Below are positions 6,116-12,200 of a stretch of 12,200 bases of DNA, in pieces (positions within the stretch are counted from its first letter, which is position 1; each line of letters begins with the position of its first letter). The translations under genes and the position numbers were made by a program. Below the pieces are notes generated by a model. The model worked only from the letters and a program-made list of their open reading frames with translations. It was not told where the DNA came from and did no database searches. The stretch is from Methanoregulaceae archaeon (lineage in GTDB: Archaea > Halobacteriota > Methanomicrobia > Methanomicrobiales > Methanospirillaceae): the NCBI GenBank assembly GCA_025453715.1, contig JALOPT010000033.1:1-12200 (forward strand), written 5' to 3'.

Positions 6116-8263
6116 ACCCGGTGTTGCGGTGACCTCCAGGGGTTCCGCTTCAGGGACAAATACACGTGCAGATGATAGTTCAGTCATAAAATCGTCGATA
6201 TGATACATGTCGGTAAGCACCATCTCGCGAAACCTTACAGCCGGTATTAAAGCGCCGAATTTCCACCCGTCCCGTGCCGGGAGCTGGATGACAGATTCAA
6301 CCTCTTCCCGGGAAAACAAGGCAGCTTCCTCAGCAGCCTGTACAACAGTCCCGAACGGGTCCCCACCCTTTATCACCCGCACAAGGAGCGAGAAGTCATT
6401 ATTGCTGATCCGGCCACCCGAACCAAGGACCCGCGTGAGCAGGGACGAATAGAGCTTTCCGAAATTATTATTCCGGAAGGTGAGGAGGAGGACACCCATT
6501 CCTCTTGCACCCTCCCGTGGCTCAATTACGATATCCCCCTTGTGAAACCCGGCCGGTACTTTTGAGATTACCCGTGCCAGGCTGATAACCGCGTCATCAG
6601 GGAGCGGAAGTGCAGACTTCCCCCTGCGGATAATCCGTGAAACGCCCCTGCATACCACTTCACTGTACCCGTGCGCCCCACCGGTCCAGAATATACCCCC
6701 TTTCTGTTCAGACCCGGGTATTACGACCACCCTGTTACGGGCCTCGTCGCAGGTGATCATCGTCCAGTTTTTACCGCCCAACTGGAAATTGGCACTGTTT
6801 TTACTATTCACGAACCTGGCATCAAGTCTCCCGACAATCTCCCCGTCGGGCGTTACTGCCCGGAATTCCCCACCGCCGGTGATTACAGAGTACAGGTCAC
6901 GCCAGTTGGCCTGGCCGAACTCCTTTTCAGAACGGGCCCCGAGCATCAGCATCTCACCATCAGCAACCAGGTACTCTTCTGCCCGGAGATTGTTGATAAT
7001 CTGTTCCACGGCAACCCGGGGGATTTCCCGGAATGGTGTCAGGACACGCAATGCAGAAATCAGGGTCCTTGCGGAGGCCCTCCGTCTCCTCAGCAGTTCA
7101 AGCAGGAGTTGTTGGACAAGCACGTTATAGGGTCTGATATGTGGGATCAATGGCTCTACTTCTTTTTTGCTCGCACACTCGATTACCGCCACGGTACAGA
7201 GGAGTTCGCAGGGGTCACGGAGAATGAATGCAACAAATGGAGGTTTACCCCGCCGCCCGCTCCGTCCCATGCGCTGCAGGAACGAAGAGACTGAATTCGG
7301 TGGCCCGAGCTGTACCACGATGTCAAGGTCCCCGATATCGATCCCAAGTTCAAGCGAACTCGTACATACGATACAGGCGCTCCCTTCACGTGAGAATGCT
7401 GATTCCGCCTCCCGTCTCGTCTCCGGCGATAACGAGGAATGGTGCACGGAGAGGTGGTCCACCCTGCCACGAAGGGATTTTATCACTTTTTCAGCATCAC
7501 TCCGGCTGTTTACAAAAACGATCGCCTTTTTCCCCGAAACTATCCTGACTAGGGAGGTGATGCGCCTCCCTTCGTCAGGCTCAACCGTAAAGGAGAACTT
7601 CTTTTCACGTGGCGGGACCGGAACCCGGACAACTTCCCGGGCCCTGCCTGGTGCGGATAACCACCCGAGTACATCCTCCGGGTTGCCAACGGTTGCAGAA
7701 AGCCCTATCCGCTGGACATTCCTCCCGGCTACCTTGTCGAGCCGGTCAAGAAGGCACCGGAGGTGGACACCCCGTTCAGATTCGACAAAGGCATGCACCT
7801 CGTCGATCACTACAAACCTGAGGTTTTTAAGGTCAGCCGTGAGTTTCCTCTCAAGCATGAGGACTTCAAGGGATTCAGGAGTAATCATCAGGAAATGGGG
7901 GGGTTCCCCGGCCGTCCATGCACGGTCCCCCTTCGGTACATCGCCGTGCCATTTCTGGACTTCGAGCCCGGTGGGAATTGCAAATGTAAGGAAACGGCCT
8001 TCCTGGTCGTTTATGAGCGCTTTTAACGGCGAGATATAGACACAGGCGACCCCGCGACACCCCTCTTTTAACATCGTATCTGTCACTGGGATCAGGGCAG
8101 CTTCAGTTTTTCCCCCGGCAGTCGGTGCGAGCACCAGCACGTCACTCCCTGACCATACCGCCCTGCAGGTCTGTTCCTGCACATCACGAAGTTCACTCCA
8201 TCCAAGACGCTGCAGGAGGACCGACTGGAGTGACTCATGCAACCCTTCGTACACAGAAGACAC
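6107..8263 (-). CDS. Lhr-like superfamily 2 DExH helicase
   Basis: A 718-residue ATP-dependent nucleic-acid helicase of the Lhr type, presumably acting in DNA repair/recombination or RNA handling. RecA domain 1 carries a Q-like motif (DVQEQ near 27-31), motif I APTAGGKT (46-53), motif Ib TPESL (128-132), motif II DEVH (154-157) and motif III SAT (189-191). RecA domain 2 carries VFVNSRSDAE (249-258), motif V TSSLELGIDIGDLD (301-314) and motif VI QRMGRSGRRG (330-339). The following PLIPHIRPYNVLVQQLL region is the winged-helix part typical of Lhr proteins. The remaining 300 residues are the Lhr-specific C-terminal region. It is shorter than the usual 850-900-residue archaeal Lhr core, so it is probably a divergent branch. 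Motif I reads TAGGKT rather than the common TGSGKT. The GTG start follows GGTGA (8270-8274) with a 6-base spacer. Confidence 0.9.
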   Translation of the reverse strand: MSSVYEGLHESLQSVLLQRLGWSELRDVQEQTCRAVWSGSDVLVLAPTAGGKTEAALIPVTDTMLKEGCRGVACVYISPLKALINDQEGRFLTFAIPTGLEVQKWHGDVPKGDRAWTAGEPPHFLMITPESLEVLMLERKLTADLKNLRFVVIDEVHAFVESERGVHLRCLLDRLDKVAGRNVQRIGLSATVGNPEDVLGWLSAPGRAREVVRVPVPPREKKFSFTVEPDEGRRITSLVRIVSGKKAIVFVNSRSDAEKVIKSLRGRVDHLSVHHSSLSPETRREAESAFSREGSACIVCTSSLELGIDIGDLDIVVQLGPPNSVSSFLQRMGRSGRRGKPPFVAFILRDPCELLCTVAVIECASKKEVEPLIPHIRPYNVLVQQLLLELLRRRRASARTLISALRVLTPFREIPRVAVEQIINNLRAEEYLVADGEMLMLGARSEKEFGQANWRDLYSVITGGGEFRAVTPDGEIVGRLDARFVNSKNSANFQLGGKNWTMITCDEARNRVVVIPGSEQKGGIFWTGGAHGYSEVVCRGVSRIIRRGKSALPLPDDAVISLARVISKVPAGFHKGDIVIEPREGARGMGVLLLTFRNNNFGKLYSSLLTRVLGSGGRISNNDFSLLVRVIKGGDPFGTVVQAAEEAALFSREEVESVIQLPARDGWKFGALIPAVRFREMVLTDMYHIDDFMTELSSARVFVPEAEPLEVTATPGSP

Positions 8264-8285
8264 GTTACTTCACCTTTGTGTCGGG

Positions 8286-8301
8286 CTTAAATATCTTTTT
8301 T
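8286..8301 (-). promoter_or_regulatory. TATA box of the helicase gene
   Basis: On the minus strand AAAAAAGATATTTAAG lies about 25-35 bases before the GTG at 8263. The distance predicts a very short leader, with the ribosome binding site close to the 5' end of the mRNA. Confidence 0.5.
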
Positions 8302-8362
8302 CGGGATGAAATGTATGGTCACCCATGCAATGTCCAGTGAGACACCCGTTTATTTCGCCATA

Positions 8363-8373
8363 CCGGTCACCGG
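8363..8373 (+). promoter_or_regulatory. Inverted repeat CCGGTCACCGG, possible operator
   Basis: CCGGT-C-ACCGG lies about 30 bases upstream of the symporter TATA box, in the divergent region shared with the helicase. Its core GGTCACC recurs at 8317-8323 inside ATGGTCACCCAT, near the helicase promoter. Two copies of a dyad core between divergent promoters fit a regulator binding site; no regulator gene lies in the window. Confidence 0.3.
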
Positions 8374-8395
8374 GCCTTTGGCAGACCATGAAAAA

Positions 8396-8409
8396 AAACG
8401 TATAAATAG
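8396..8409 (+). promoter_or_regulatory. TATA box of the symporter leader transcript
   Basis: AACGTATAAATAGC, centred near 8404, is the best archaeal TATA box in the window. Initiation about 25 bases downstream falls near 8425-8430, which would start the mRNA 10-15 bases before the leader ORF at 8440. That placement makes the leader ORF the first reading frame on the symporter mRNA. Confidence 0.6.
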
Positions 8410-8439
8410 CAATACCTCGATGTATGTTTAGGTAAACTC

Positions 8440-8508
8440 ATGTCTGTACAAGTAGGATCACGAAGAGGATCGTTCTTTGGTGCAGACTTTTTCTTCTTCT
8501 TTAGGTAG
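8440..8508 (+). CDS. Phe-rich 22-residue leader ORF (candidate)
   Basis: A short ORF: ATG, then SVQVGSRRGSFFGADFFFFFR and TAG. Seven of 22 residues are Phe, five of them consecutive just before the penultimate Arg-stop. Three lines support translation: a TATA box predicts transcription to begin 10-15 bases upstream; AGGT lies 6 bases before the ATG; and a GC hairpin begins exactly at the last base of the stop codon. The layout resembles bacterial attenuator leader peptides with runs of the controlling amino acid (PheL and PheM of E. coli). It lies 63 bases upstream of the symporter accessory gene. Its role, whether a regulatory peptide whose translation speed senses Phe-tRNA, a small functional peptide, or chance, cannot be decided from one sequence. 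Leader-peptide attenuation is not an established archaeal mechanism. Confidence 0.45.
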   Translation: MSVQVGSRRGSFFGADFFFFFR

Positions 8509-8533
8509 GGGACCAGCGGCTCTGCCGGTCCCC
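8508..8533 (+). promoter_or_regulatory. GC hairpin at the leader ORF stop codon
   Basis: GGGGACC (8508-8514) pairs perfectly with GGTCCCC (8527-8533), and an inner GGC/GCC pair closes a TCT loop. The 5' arm begins at the last base of the leader stop codon, so a terminating ribosome would cover it. The sequence after it (TTGTAATGTTTCT) has no strong T-tract, so it is not a typical terminator. A structure that responds to leader translation is more likely than a simple transcript end. Confidence 0.5.
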
Positions 8534-8571
8534 TTGTAATGTTTCTCCAAAGTTTACCGTAAGGTGTTCTT

Positions 8572-8685
8572 ATGCTTGGAATCAATGACCCCTGGATATT
8601 GCTCGGTTACGGCCTCTCAATCGGCCTGATGCTCGCATGCGTACTGTACGGACTGCTAAACTGGAATACCGGAGGGGACCCCTGA
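8572..8685 (+). CDS. Symporter small accessory protein
   Basis: A 37-residue single-helix membrane protein, MLGINDPWILLGYGLSIGLM followed by LACVLYGLLNW and a polar NTGGDP tail. It matches the pattern of the tiny 'symporter small accessory protein' that precedes SSS-family symporters in methanogens: conserved DPW near the N-terminus, one helix (about 8-30), then NW and a short polar end. It probably packs against the symporter and aids its assembly or activity, by analogy with other small transporter subunits; this is inferred. AAGGTG lies 5 bases before the ATG. Its stop is followed after one base by the symporter ATG, and GGAGG within its last codons serves the symporter, so the two are translationally coupled. 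Confidence 0.85.
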   Translation: MLGINDPWILLGYGLSIGLMLACVLYGLLNWNTGGDP

Positions 8686-8686
8686 C

Positions 8687-10270
8687 ATGGCAGTGAACAG
8701 CCTGACCCTCATCGCGGTGACTACCATTTATGTTGGAATCATGTTTTATCTCGGGTGGCTTGGTTATAAAAAGACCAGGACCCACGAGGATTACATGGTT
8801 GCCGGCAGGGAAGCCCATCCTCTGATTATTGCCCTCTCCTACGGTGCAACGTTCATCAGCACGTCGGCTATTGTCGGATTTGGCGGGCAGGCCGCAAACC
8901 TCGGTATGGGGCTGATCTGGCTGACCGTGCTGAACATCGGAGTGGGGATCCTGCTTGCTTTTGTTATATTCGGTAAGAAGACACGGGAAATTGGGCAGCG
9001 GCTGAACGCAGTCACATTTCCCGACCTGCTCGGAAAAATATACCAGTCCCAGTTCATGCAGGTTGTCGCAGGCCTCGTCATCATCGTAGGTATGCCACTC
9101 TATACCGCTGCGGTGTTGATCGGCGGAGCGCAATTCATCCGCGAGACCATCGATATTTCGTACAGCACTTCACTCATCGGGTTTGCCCTGATCGTCGCGA
9201 TATACGTGATATTCGGCGGGCTGATCGCGGTCATGTATACCGATGCCGTCCAGGGAGCCATTATGCTCGTTGGTATGACCATCCTCCTTGTTGCAACGTA
9301 CCTCCTCCTGGGCGGCGTTAATGCTGCCAACAGCAGTCTTACAGCAATGGCACCTCTTGTCCCGGAGAACCTCGTTAAAGGCGGCATGACCGGATGGACA
9401 ACAATGCCGGTATTCGGGTCTTCCATATGGCTGACCATGATCACGACCCTGGTCCTCGGCGTAGGGATCGGGGTGCTTGCCCAGCCACAACTGGTTGTCC
9501 GGTTTATGACCGCCAAAAACAGTAAATCCTTAAACCGGGCAGTCCTCATCGGGGGCCCGTTTATCCTGATGATGACCGGTGTGGCATTCACCGTTGGTGC
9601 CCTTACCAACGTGTATTTCTACGAGACGCTTGGTAAAATCGCCATTCAGGTGGCACCCGGTGGTAACGTGGACACGATCATTCCCATCTACATTAACATG
9701 GCTCTTCCCGACTGGTTCGTGGTGCTGTTCATGGTGACGTTGCTGGCAGCAGCGATGTCGACCCTGAGCTCCCTGTTCCACACGATGGGTACCGCACTGA
9801 TTTGTGACCTCTGGGGGAGGGGACGAAAGTGCGCAACGTCAATGCGGGCGACCCAGATAGGCGTGTTAATCATGATCATTGCGAGTGTCATTATCGCATT
9901 CCTGATGCCGGGCAGTATTATCGCCATTGCAACGGCGATGTTCATGGGGTTATGTGCATCCGCGTTCCTCCCGGTATTTGCAGTGGCCGTATATGCCAAA
10001 AAACCGGATTTAACCGCAGCGAAAGCGAGTTTAATTGTCGGGGCGGTCGTCTGGTTCATCTGGGCGCTTTTCATCAATACCCGGTACGCATCAGTGTATG
10101 GCCTGTGCAAGGCAGTTTCCGGTAAGGTAAGCCTCGCGGGACTCCCATGGGCAGCGGTCGATCCACTTGTCATTGCACTCCCGCTTTCGGCAGCAGTGAT
10201 CATACTATTACAAGTCTATGCTGACCGCAGAAACGGGCATGTCATTGCACCTGCTCCAGCAACAGAGTAA
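8687..10270 (+). CDS. Sodium/solute symporter (SSS family)
   Basis: A 527-residue integral membrane transporter of the sodium:solute symporter family (PutP/PanF-like), with about 13 hydrophobic segments. Family features: DYMVAGREAHP (35-45) after the first helix; GATFISTSAIVGFGG (53-67) in the unwound core helix; the SSS signature region GGLIAVMYTDAVQGAIMLVG (177-196); and LLAAAMSTLSSLFHTMGT (352-369), which carries the Ser/Thr pair (358-359) used for the sodium site in PutP. It would import a small organic solute together with sodium. The substrate cannot be read from sequence; proline, pantothenate, acetate and arylacetate carriers all occur in this family. The start follows GGAGG with an 11-base spacer. 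It is encoded directly after its small accessory protein, in a transcript that begins with the Phe-rich leader. No truncation was seen. Confidence 0.96.
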   Translation: MAVNSLTLIAVTTIYVGIMFYLGWLGYKKTRTHEDYMVAGREAHPLIIALSYGATFISTSAIVGFGGQAANLGMGLIWLTVLNIGVGILLAFVIFGKKTREIGQRLNAVTFPDLLGKIYQSQFMQVVAGLVIIVGMPLYTAAVLIGGAQFIRETIDISYSTSLIGFALIVAIYVIFGGLIAVMYTDAVQGAIMLVGMTILLVATYLLLGGVNAANSSLTAMAPLVPENLVKGGMTGWTTMPVFGSSIWLTMITTLVLGVGIGVLAQPQLVVRFMTAKNSKSLNRAVLIGGPFILMMTGVAFTVGALTNVYFYETLGKIAIQVAPGGNVDTIIPIYINMALPDWFVVLFMVTLLAAAMSTLSSLFHTMGTALICDLWGRGRKCATSMRATQIGVLIMIIASVIIAFLMPGSIIAIATAMFMGLCASAFLPVFAVAVYAKKPDLTAAKASLIVGAVVWFIWALFINTRYASVYGLCKAVSGKVSLAGLPWAAVDPLVIALPLSAAVIILLQVYADRRNGHVIAPAPATE

Positions 10271-10271
10271 C

Positions 10272-10305
10272 AATATCGGGGATATTATTCCCATTTTCAT
10301 TTTTG
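10272..10305 (+). terminator. Terminator after the symporter
   Basis: AATATC-GGG-GATATT forms a six-pair hairpin (10272-10286) immediately after the symporter stop. T-rich sequence follows, with runs of four and five T near 10293-10304. It is a plausible end of the leader-accessory-symporter transcript. Confidence 0.5.
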
Positions 10306-10952
10306 GAATTTTCTGAGGGGGTTTTCAGGTGACCGGCAGATTGACGGGTATTTATTGATCCTGCGGGTTCAATATCCCAACCGGGACAGGTAGTTCTCTA
10401 ACCCGGCCTATTTTAGTATTTTATTACCTATTCCCGTGTAGTATATGAGTGTGAAGTCCCGGGGGCAATCCCTGGGGTATTCCCCACAGGCAGACCCTGA
10501 AACGGAGAATTAAAAAAATGATAAGGATAGTACTTGTCGGAATCGGCATCGCGTTCTGTATAATGTCGTCATTAACAGCACCAGTATAAGCGGTACCATT
10601 TTCAGCGGTATTATCATCACGAAGAAAAGATTCAGCACCACTAAACCTCACCTCTCCGGGGAATGGGTTTTCCTCTCGCAGATCTAAACCAGCACACTAT
10701 CAACATCTGCACCGGTCCGGTTACTAAGGAAACACGGACCTTCTTCCGGGGCTTCCAGTCCATCAGCATCGAAAGCGTTCAACCAGTTCCATGCATTCCG
10801 GCTTAACACCGGACTACCGATCTTTCTTTTTTTTCCATTTCTCTAAAAAAAATATCTCCTGCGGTTCCCTGTAACCAGTCCCGATTCAGAACCCATCCAC
10901 CTGCAAAGGGGTAGGTACGCCCCCCAATAGAAGCATCCAGATCAGTTCGGTA
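10306..10952 (+). other. Largely gene-free region; possible small ORFs or RNA
   Basis: No established gene is seen. Weak candidates follow. (1) A 23-codon ORF at 10518-10589 encodes a hydrophobic single-helix peptide (IRIVLVGIGIAFCIM core), with GGAG 10 bases before its ATG. (2) A 47-codon ORF at 10663-10806 (starting MGFPLADLNQHT) has no ribosome binding site. (3) Hairpins: TGGGG-TATT-CCCCA near 10476-10489 and GGTCCG / CGGACC near 10713-10740. (4) TCCGG-CTTAACA-CCGGA (10797-10813) is followed by eight T (10827-10834), which looks like a plus-strand terminator and implies some transcript ending here. No matching promoter is convincing. Nothing resembling tRNA, rRNA, SRP RNA or RNase P RNA was recognised. 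Confidence 0.45.
10797..10834 (+). terminator. Orphan hairpin plus T8 tract
   Basis: TCCGG and CCGGA form a five-pair stem around a seven-base loop, followed 13 bases later by eight consecutive T. It looks like a plus-strand terminator, yet no recognised plus-strand gene lies within 500 bases upstream. Confidence 0.45.
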
Positions 10953-11032
10953 GTGAATATATCTGAATTGAATTTCCTGTCGGAAAAATCACCATATCCA
11001 AAGATAGCACAGAGAGAGGTCAGCCAGTTTTT

Positions 11033-11070
11033 AAAAAAATATGAGATTCAATCTGACATTCATTCAGATT
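11033..11070 (-). terminator. Terminator after the surface-protein gene
   Basis: On the minus strand AATCTGA-ATGAATG-TCAGATT makes a perfect seven-pair hairpin that includes the stop codon. Seven consecutive T (plus-strand A at 11033-11039) follow about ten bases later. This fits the end of the surface-protein transcript. Confidence 0.6.
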
Positions 11071-12200
11071 TCCTGTTCCTCATGTATACGCTGAAGACGA
11101 CCAGCACGAAGATAGAAACTATCGCTGCCGCTTCAATGAGCATCGTAAATATGGAATTCGTCGGCTGGGGCGGCACGACGGGGGGATTTACTGCCGGAAT
11201 ATATGATTCCCGGGGAACAGGGTCAGCAGAACCCTGGACGGATGAAACGGACTCCTGTAATTGAGAACCGGAAGATTGCCCGTTTTTACTCAATGAAGCT
11301 GCTGATACTTCTTCCTGGATGTCCCCCGGTTGGGTTCCTTTTGCAGTATCGGGCTCCTGTACTGACAACGCCTGGTTGCCATTTCCACCGTAGCTTCCGC
11401 CACCACCACCTCCGCCGGCACTGGCGGCCGGATTACCTGACGGAACGGGCGGTGTAACCCTGGTTGAGACACTAAGGTAAAGCATCTGGAGGGGGTTCGT
11501 ATAATGAGCAACCGTAACAAGTGTAAATTTTGAAAACCCGTTTGGGGAAATCGCCTGAAATATGTCGATACCACGGCTTTCATCAAAATAGAGGAATTTG
11601 GTTGTTAATATTTCAATGTTGCCCTGGTCGTCTACCCTGATAATTTTTACGGGTTCATAAACATCTGCCAGACCACCAATATTATTACTTGCGAGCCAGT
11701 CCGAATCCACACCTAACACAATTTCTGTCGGATTTGAATGAGCAGGACCTGTTACAGAAATAAGAGTTATCCTTGCTTCCGATTCCGTAAGATTTCCAAC
11801 TGTCAGAACATATAACCTGGCAAGATCAATTCCATCATCTGAGGTAAGCTTATAATAATCCCTGTTATCCGTGGAATTATGCGAAGAAAATACCATATTT
11901 AGCGATTTGAATGAACCATCAGGATTCATTTGGTGAACCCTGAACCGGTCATGGATGTCGGTGTAACCACTATACTGGCGAACCCATTCATGACTGACAC
12001 CCATTGTTATGGTTGCAGGTCCGGAGACAGATAAACTGCTCTCAACGCACTGCATCGAGTACGCTATCCCCGGCACATAATCGCCAAAATCTGCATACTG
12101 AACAGAAAGGTTGAACTTTTCATGTTCATCGGGGGTTATTTCACGGGAAATAATTGCTGTTATTGACCCCTCCGGACTATACTGCGGCATGACAAAACTG
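11060..12200 (-). CDS. Surface protein with stalk and C-terminal anchor (5' partial)
   Basis: The frame stays open through the window edge with no signal peptide, so the start lies outside; an internal ATG at 12190 is probably not the start. The visible 376 residues contain two similar modules of about 90-100 residues. Each has a VxxxW element (VSHEWV near 65; VDSDWLASNN near 161), a polar DG/DQG turn and a Tyr/Asp-rich strand, and ends in a hydrophobic strand (LYVLTVGN; FTLVTVAH). The pattern resembles the PGF-pre-PGF type modules of methanogen envelope proteins. A low-complexity stalk follows: Pro/Gly with seven Gly in a row near 258-264, then Ser/Gln-rich, then Pro-rich. A single helix (about 346-367, EAAAIVSIFVLVVFSVYM) and a basic tail (RNRKSE) form the anchor. 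NST and NLT are possible N-glycosylation sites. Most of the protein should face outward; the binding partner is unknown. Confidence 0.82.
   Translation of the reverse strand, partial: SFVMPQYSPEGSITAIISREITPDEHEKFNLSVQYADFGDYVPGIAYSMQCVESSLSVSGPATITMGVSHEWVRQYSGYTDIHDRFRVHQMNPDGSFKSLNMVFSSHNSTDNRDYYKLTSDDGIDLARLYVLTVGNLTESEARITLISVTGPAHSNPTEIVLGVDSDWLASNNIGGLADVYEPVKIIRVDDQGNIEILTTKFLYFDESRGIDIFQAISPNGFSKFTLVTVAHYTNPLQMLYLSVSTRVTPPVPSGNPAASAGGGGGGGSYGGNGNQALSVQEPDTAKGTQPGDIQEEVSAASLSKNGQSSGSQLQESVSSVQGSADPVPRESYIPAVNPPVVPPQPTNSIFTMLIEAAAIVSIFVLVVFSVYMRNRKSE

Noticed and set aside
5976..6203. Short frame beginning VVPTYEHQF, resembling the start of a glycosyltransferase
   Set aside because: The likeness is only a few residues, the rest does not continue the family pattern, and the frame runs into the antisense of the helicase gene.
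6671..8039. Long plus-strand frames (207 and 290 codons) opposite the helicase
   Set aside because: They are shadows of the helicase gene, whose motifs are all intact on the minus strand.
8444..8508. SRRGSFF in the leader peptide as a twin-arginine export motif
   Set aside because: The spacing to the hydrophobic residues is off and there is no mature protein after it.
8582..9133. Minus-strand frame of 183 codons opposite the symporter
   Set aside because: Rich in His, Asp and Arg as expected from the complement of a membrane-protein gene; no motif and no ribosome binding site.
10365..10378. GGGTTCAATATCCC, resembling a tRNA T-arm
   Set aside because: The stem does not pair correctly over five bases, and no D-arm, anticodon arm or acceptor stem is found around it.
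10953..11264. Plus-strand frame of 103 codons (GTG start)
   Set aside because: Two thirds of it lies antisense to the well-supported surface-protein gene, it has no ribosome binding site, and its second half shows no domain pattern.

Overview
The window looks like a chromosomal segment from a methanogenic archaeon, most likely order Methanomicrobiales (Methanoregula/Methanosphaerula-like). This is inferred from: TATA-like elements placed about 25-35 bases before starts, GGTGA/GGAGG ribosome binding sites, T-tract terminators, an archaeal Lhr-type helicase, a sodium/solute symporter preceded by the tiny 'symporter small accessory protein' known from methanogens, and a surface protein ending in a low-complexity stalk and one membrane anchor. 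No species can be fixed from sequence alone. There is no rRNA, tRNA, CRISPR array or intact insertion sequence.

Layout. 133-1662 (minus): class II lysyl-tRNA synthetase with a hairpin plus T-tract terminator. 1934-2272 (minus): small HEAT-repeat protein with a near-leaderless promoter. 2453-3025 (plus): two-helix membrane protein of unknown function, ended by a strong terminator. 3112-3681 (plus): flavodoxin-fold, iron-sulfur-flavoprotein-like reductase. 3865-5682 (plus): two-gene ABC-2 exporter operon, ATPase then permease. 5683-6106: gene-free, AT-rich, with two hairpins. 6107-8263 (minus): Lhr-like DExH helicase. 8264-8439: divergent promoter region. 8440-10270 (plus): a compact transport unit made of a 22-codon phenylalanine-rich leader ORF, a GC hairpin starting at its stop codon, the 37-residue accessory protein and the 527-residue symporter. 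10271-11059: mostly gene-free, with terminators and possible small ORFs or RNA. 11060-12200 (minus): C-terminal part of a surface protein running off the window edge.

Most genes are ordinary housekeeping or transport functions. The strongest candidate for something undescribed is the 8396-8571 leader. A TATA box lies just before a 22-codon ORF with seven Phe codons, five of them consecutive near its end. A 7-bp GC stem begins at the last base of its stop codon, and an 8-base segment overlapping its ribosome binding site is complementary to one lying 2 bases before the next gene's ribosome binding site. This layout resembles bacterial Phe attenuator leaders such as PheL/PheM, but it sits upstream of a transporter in an archaeon. 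Its function is inference only.
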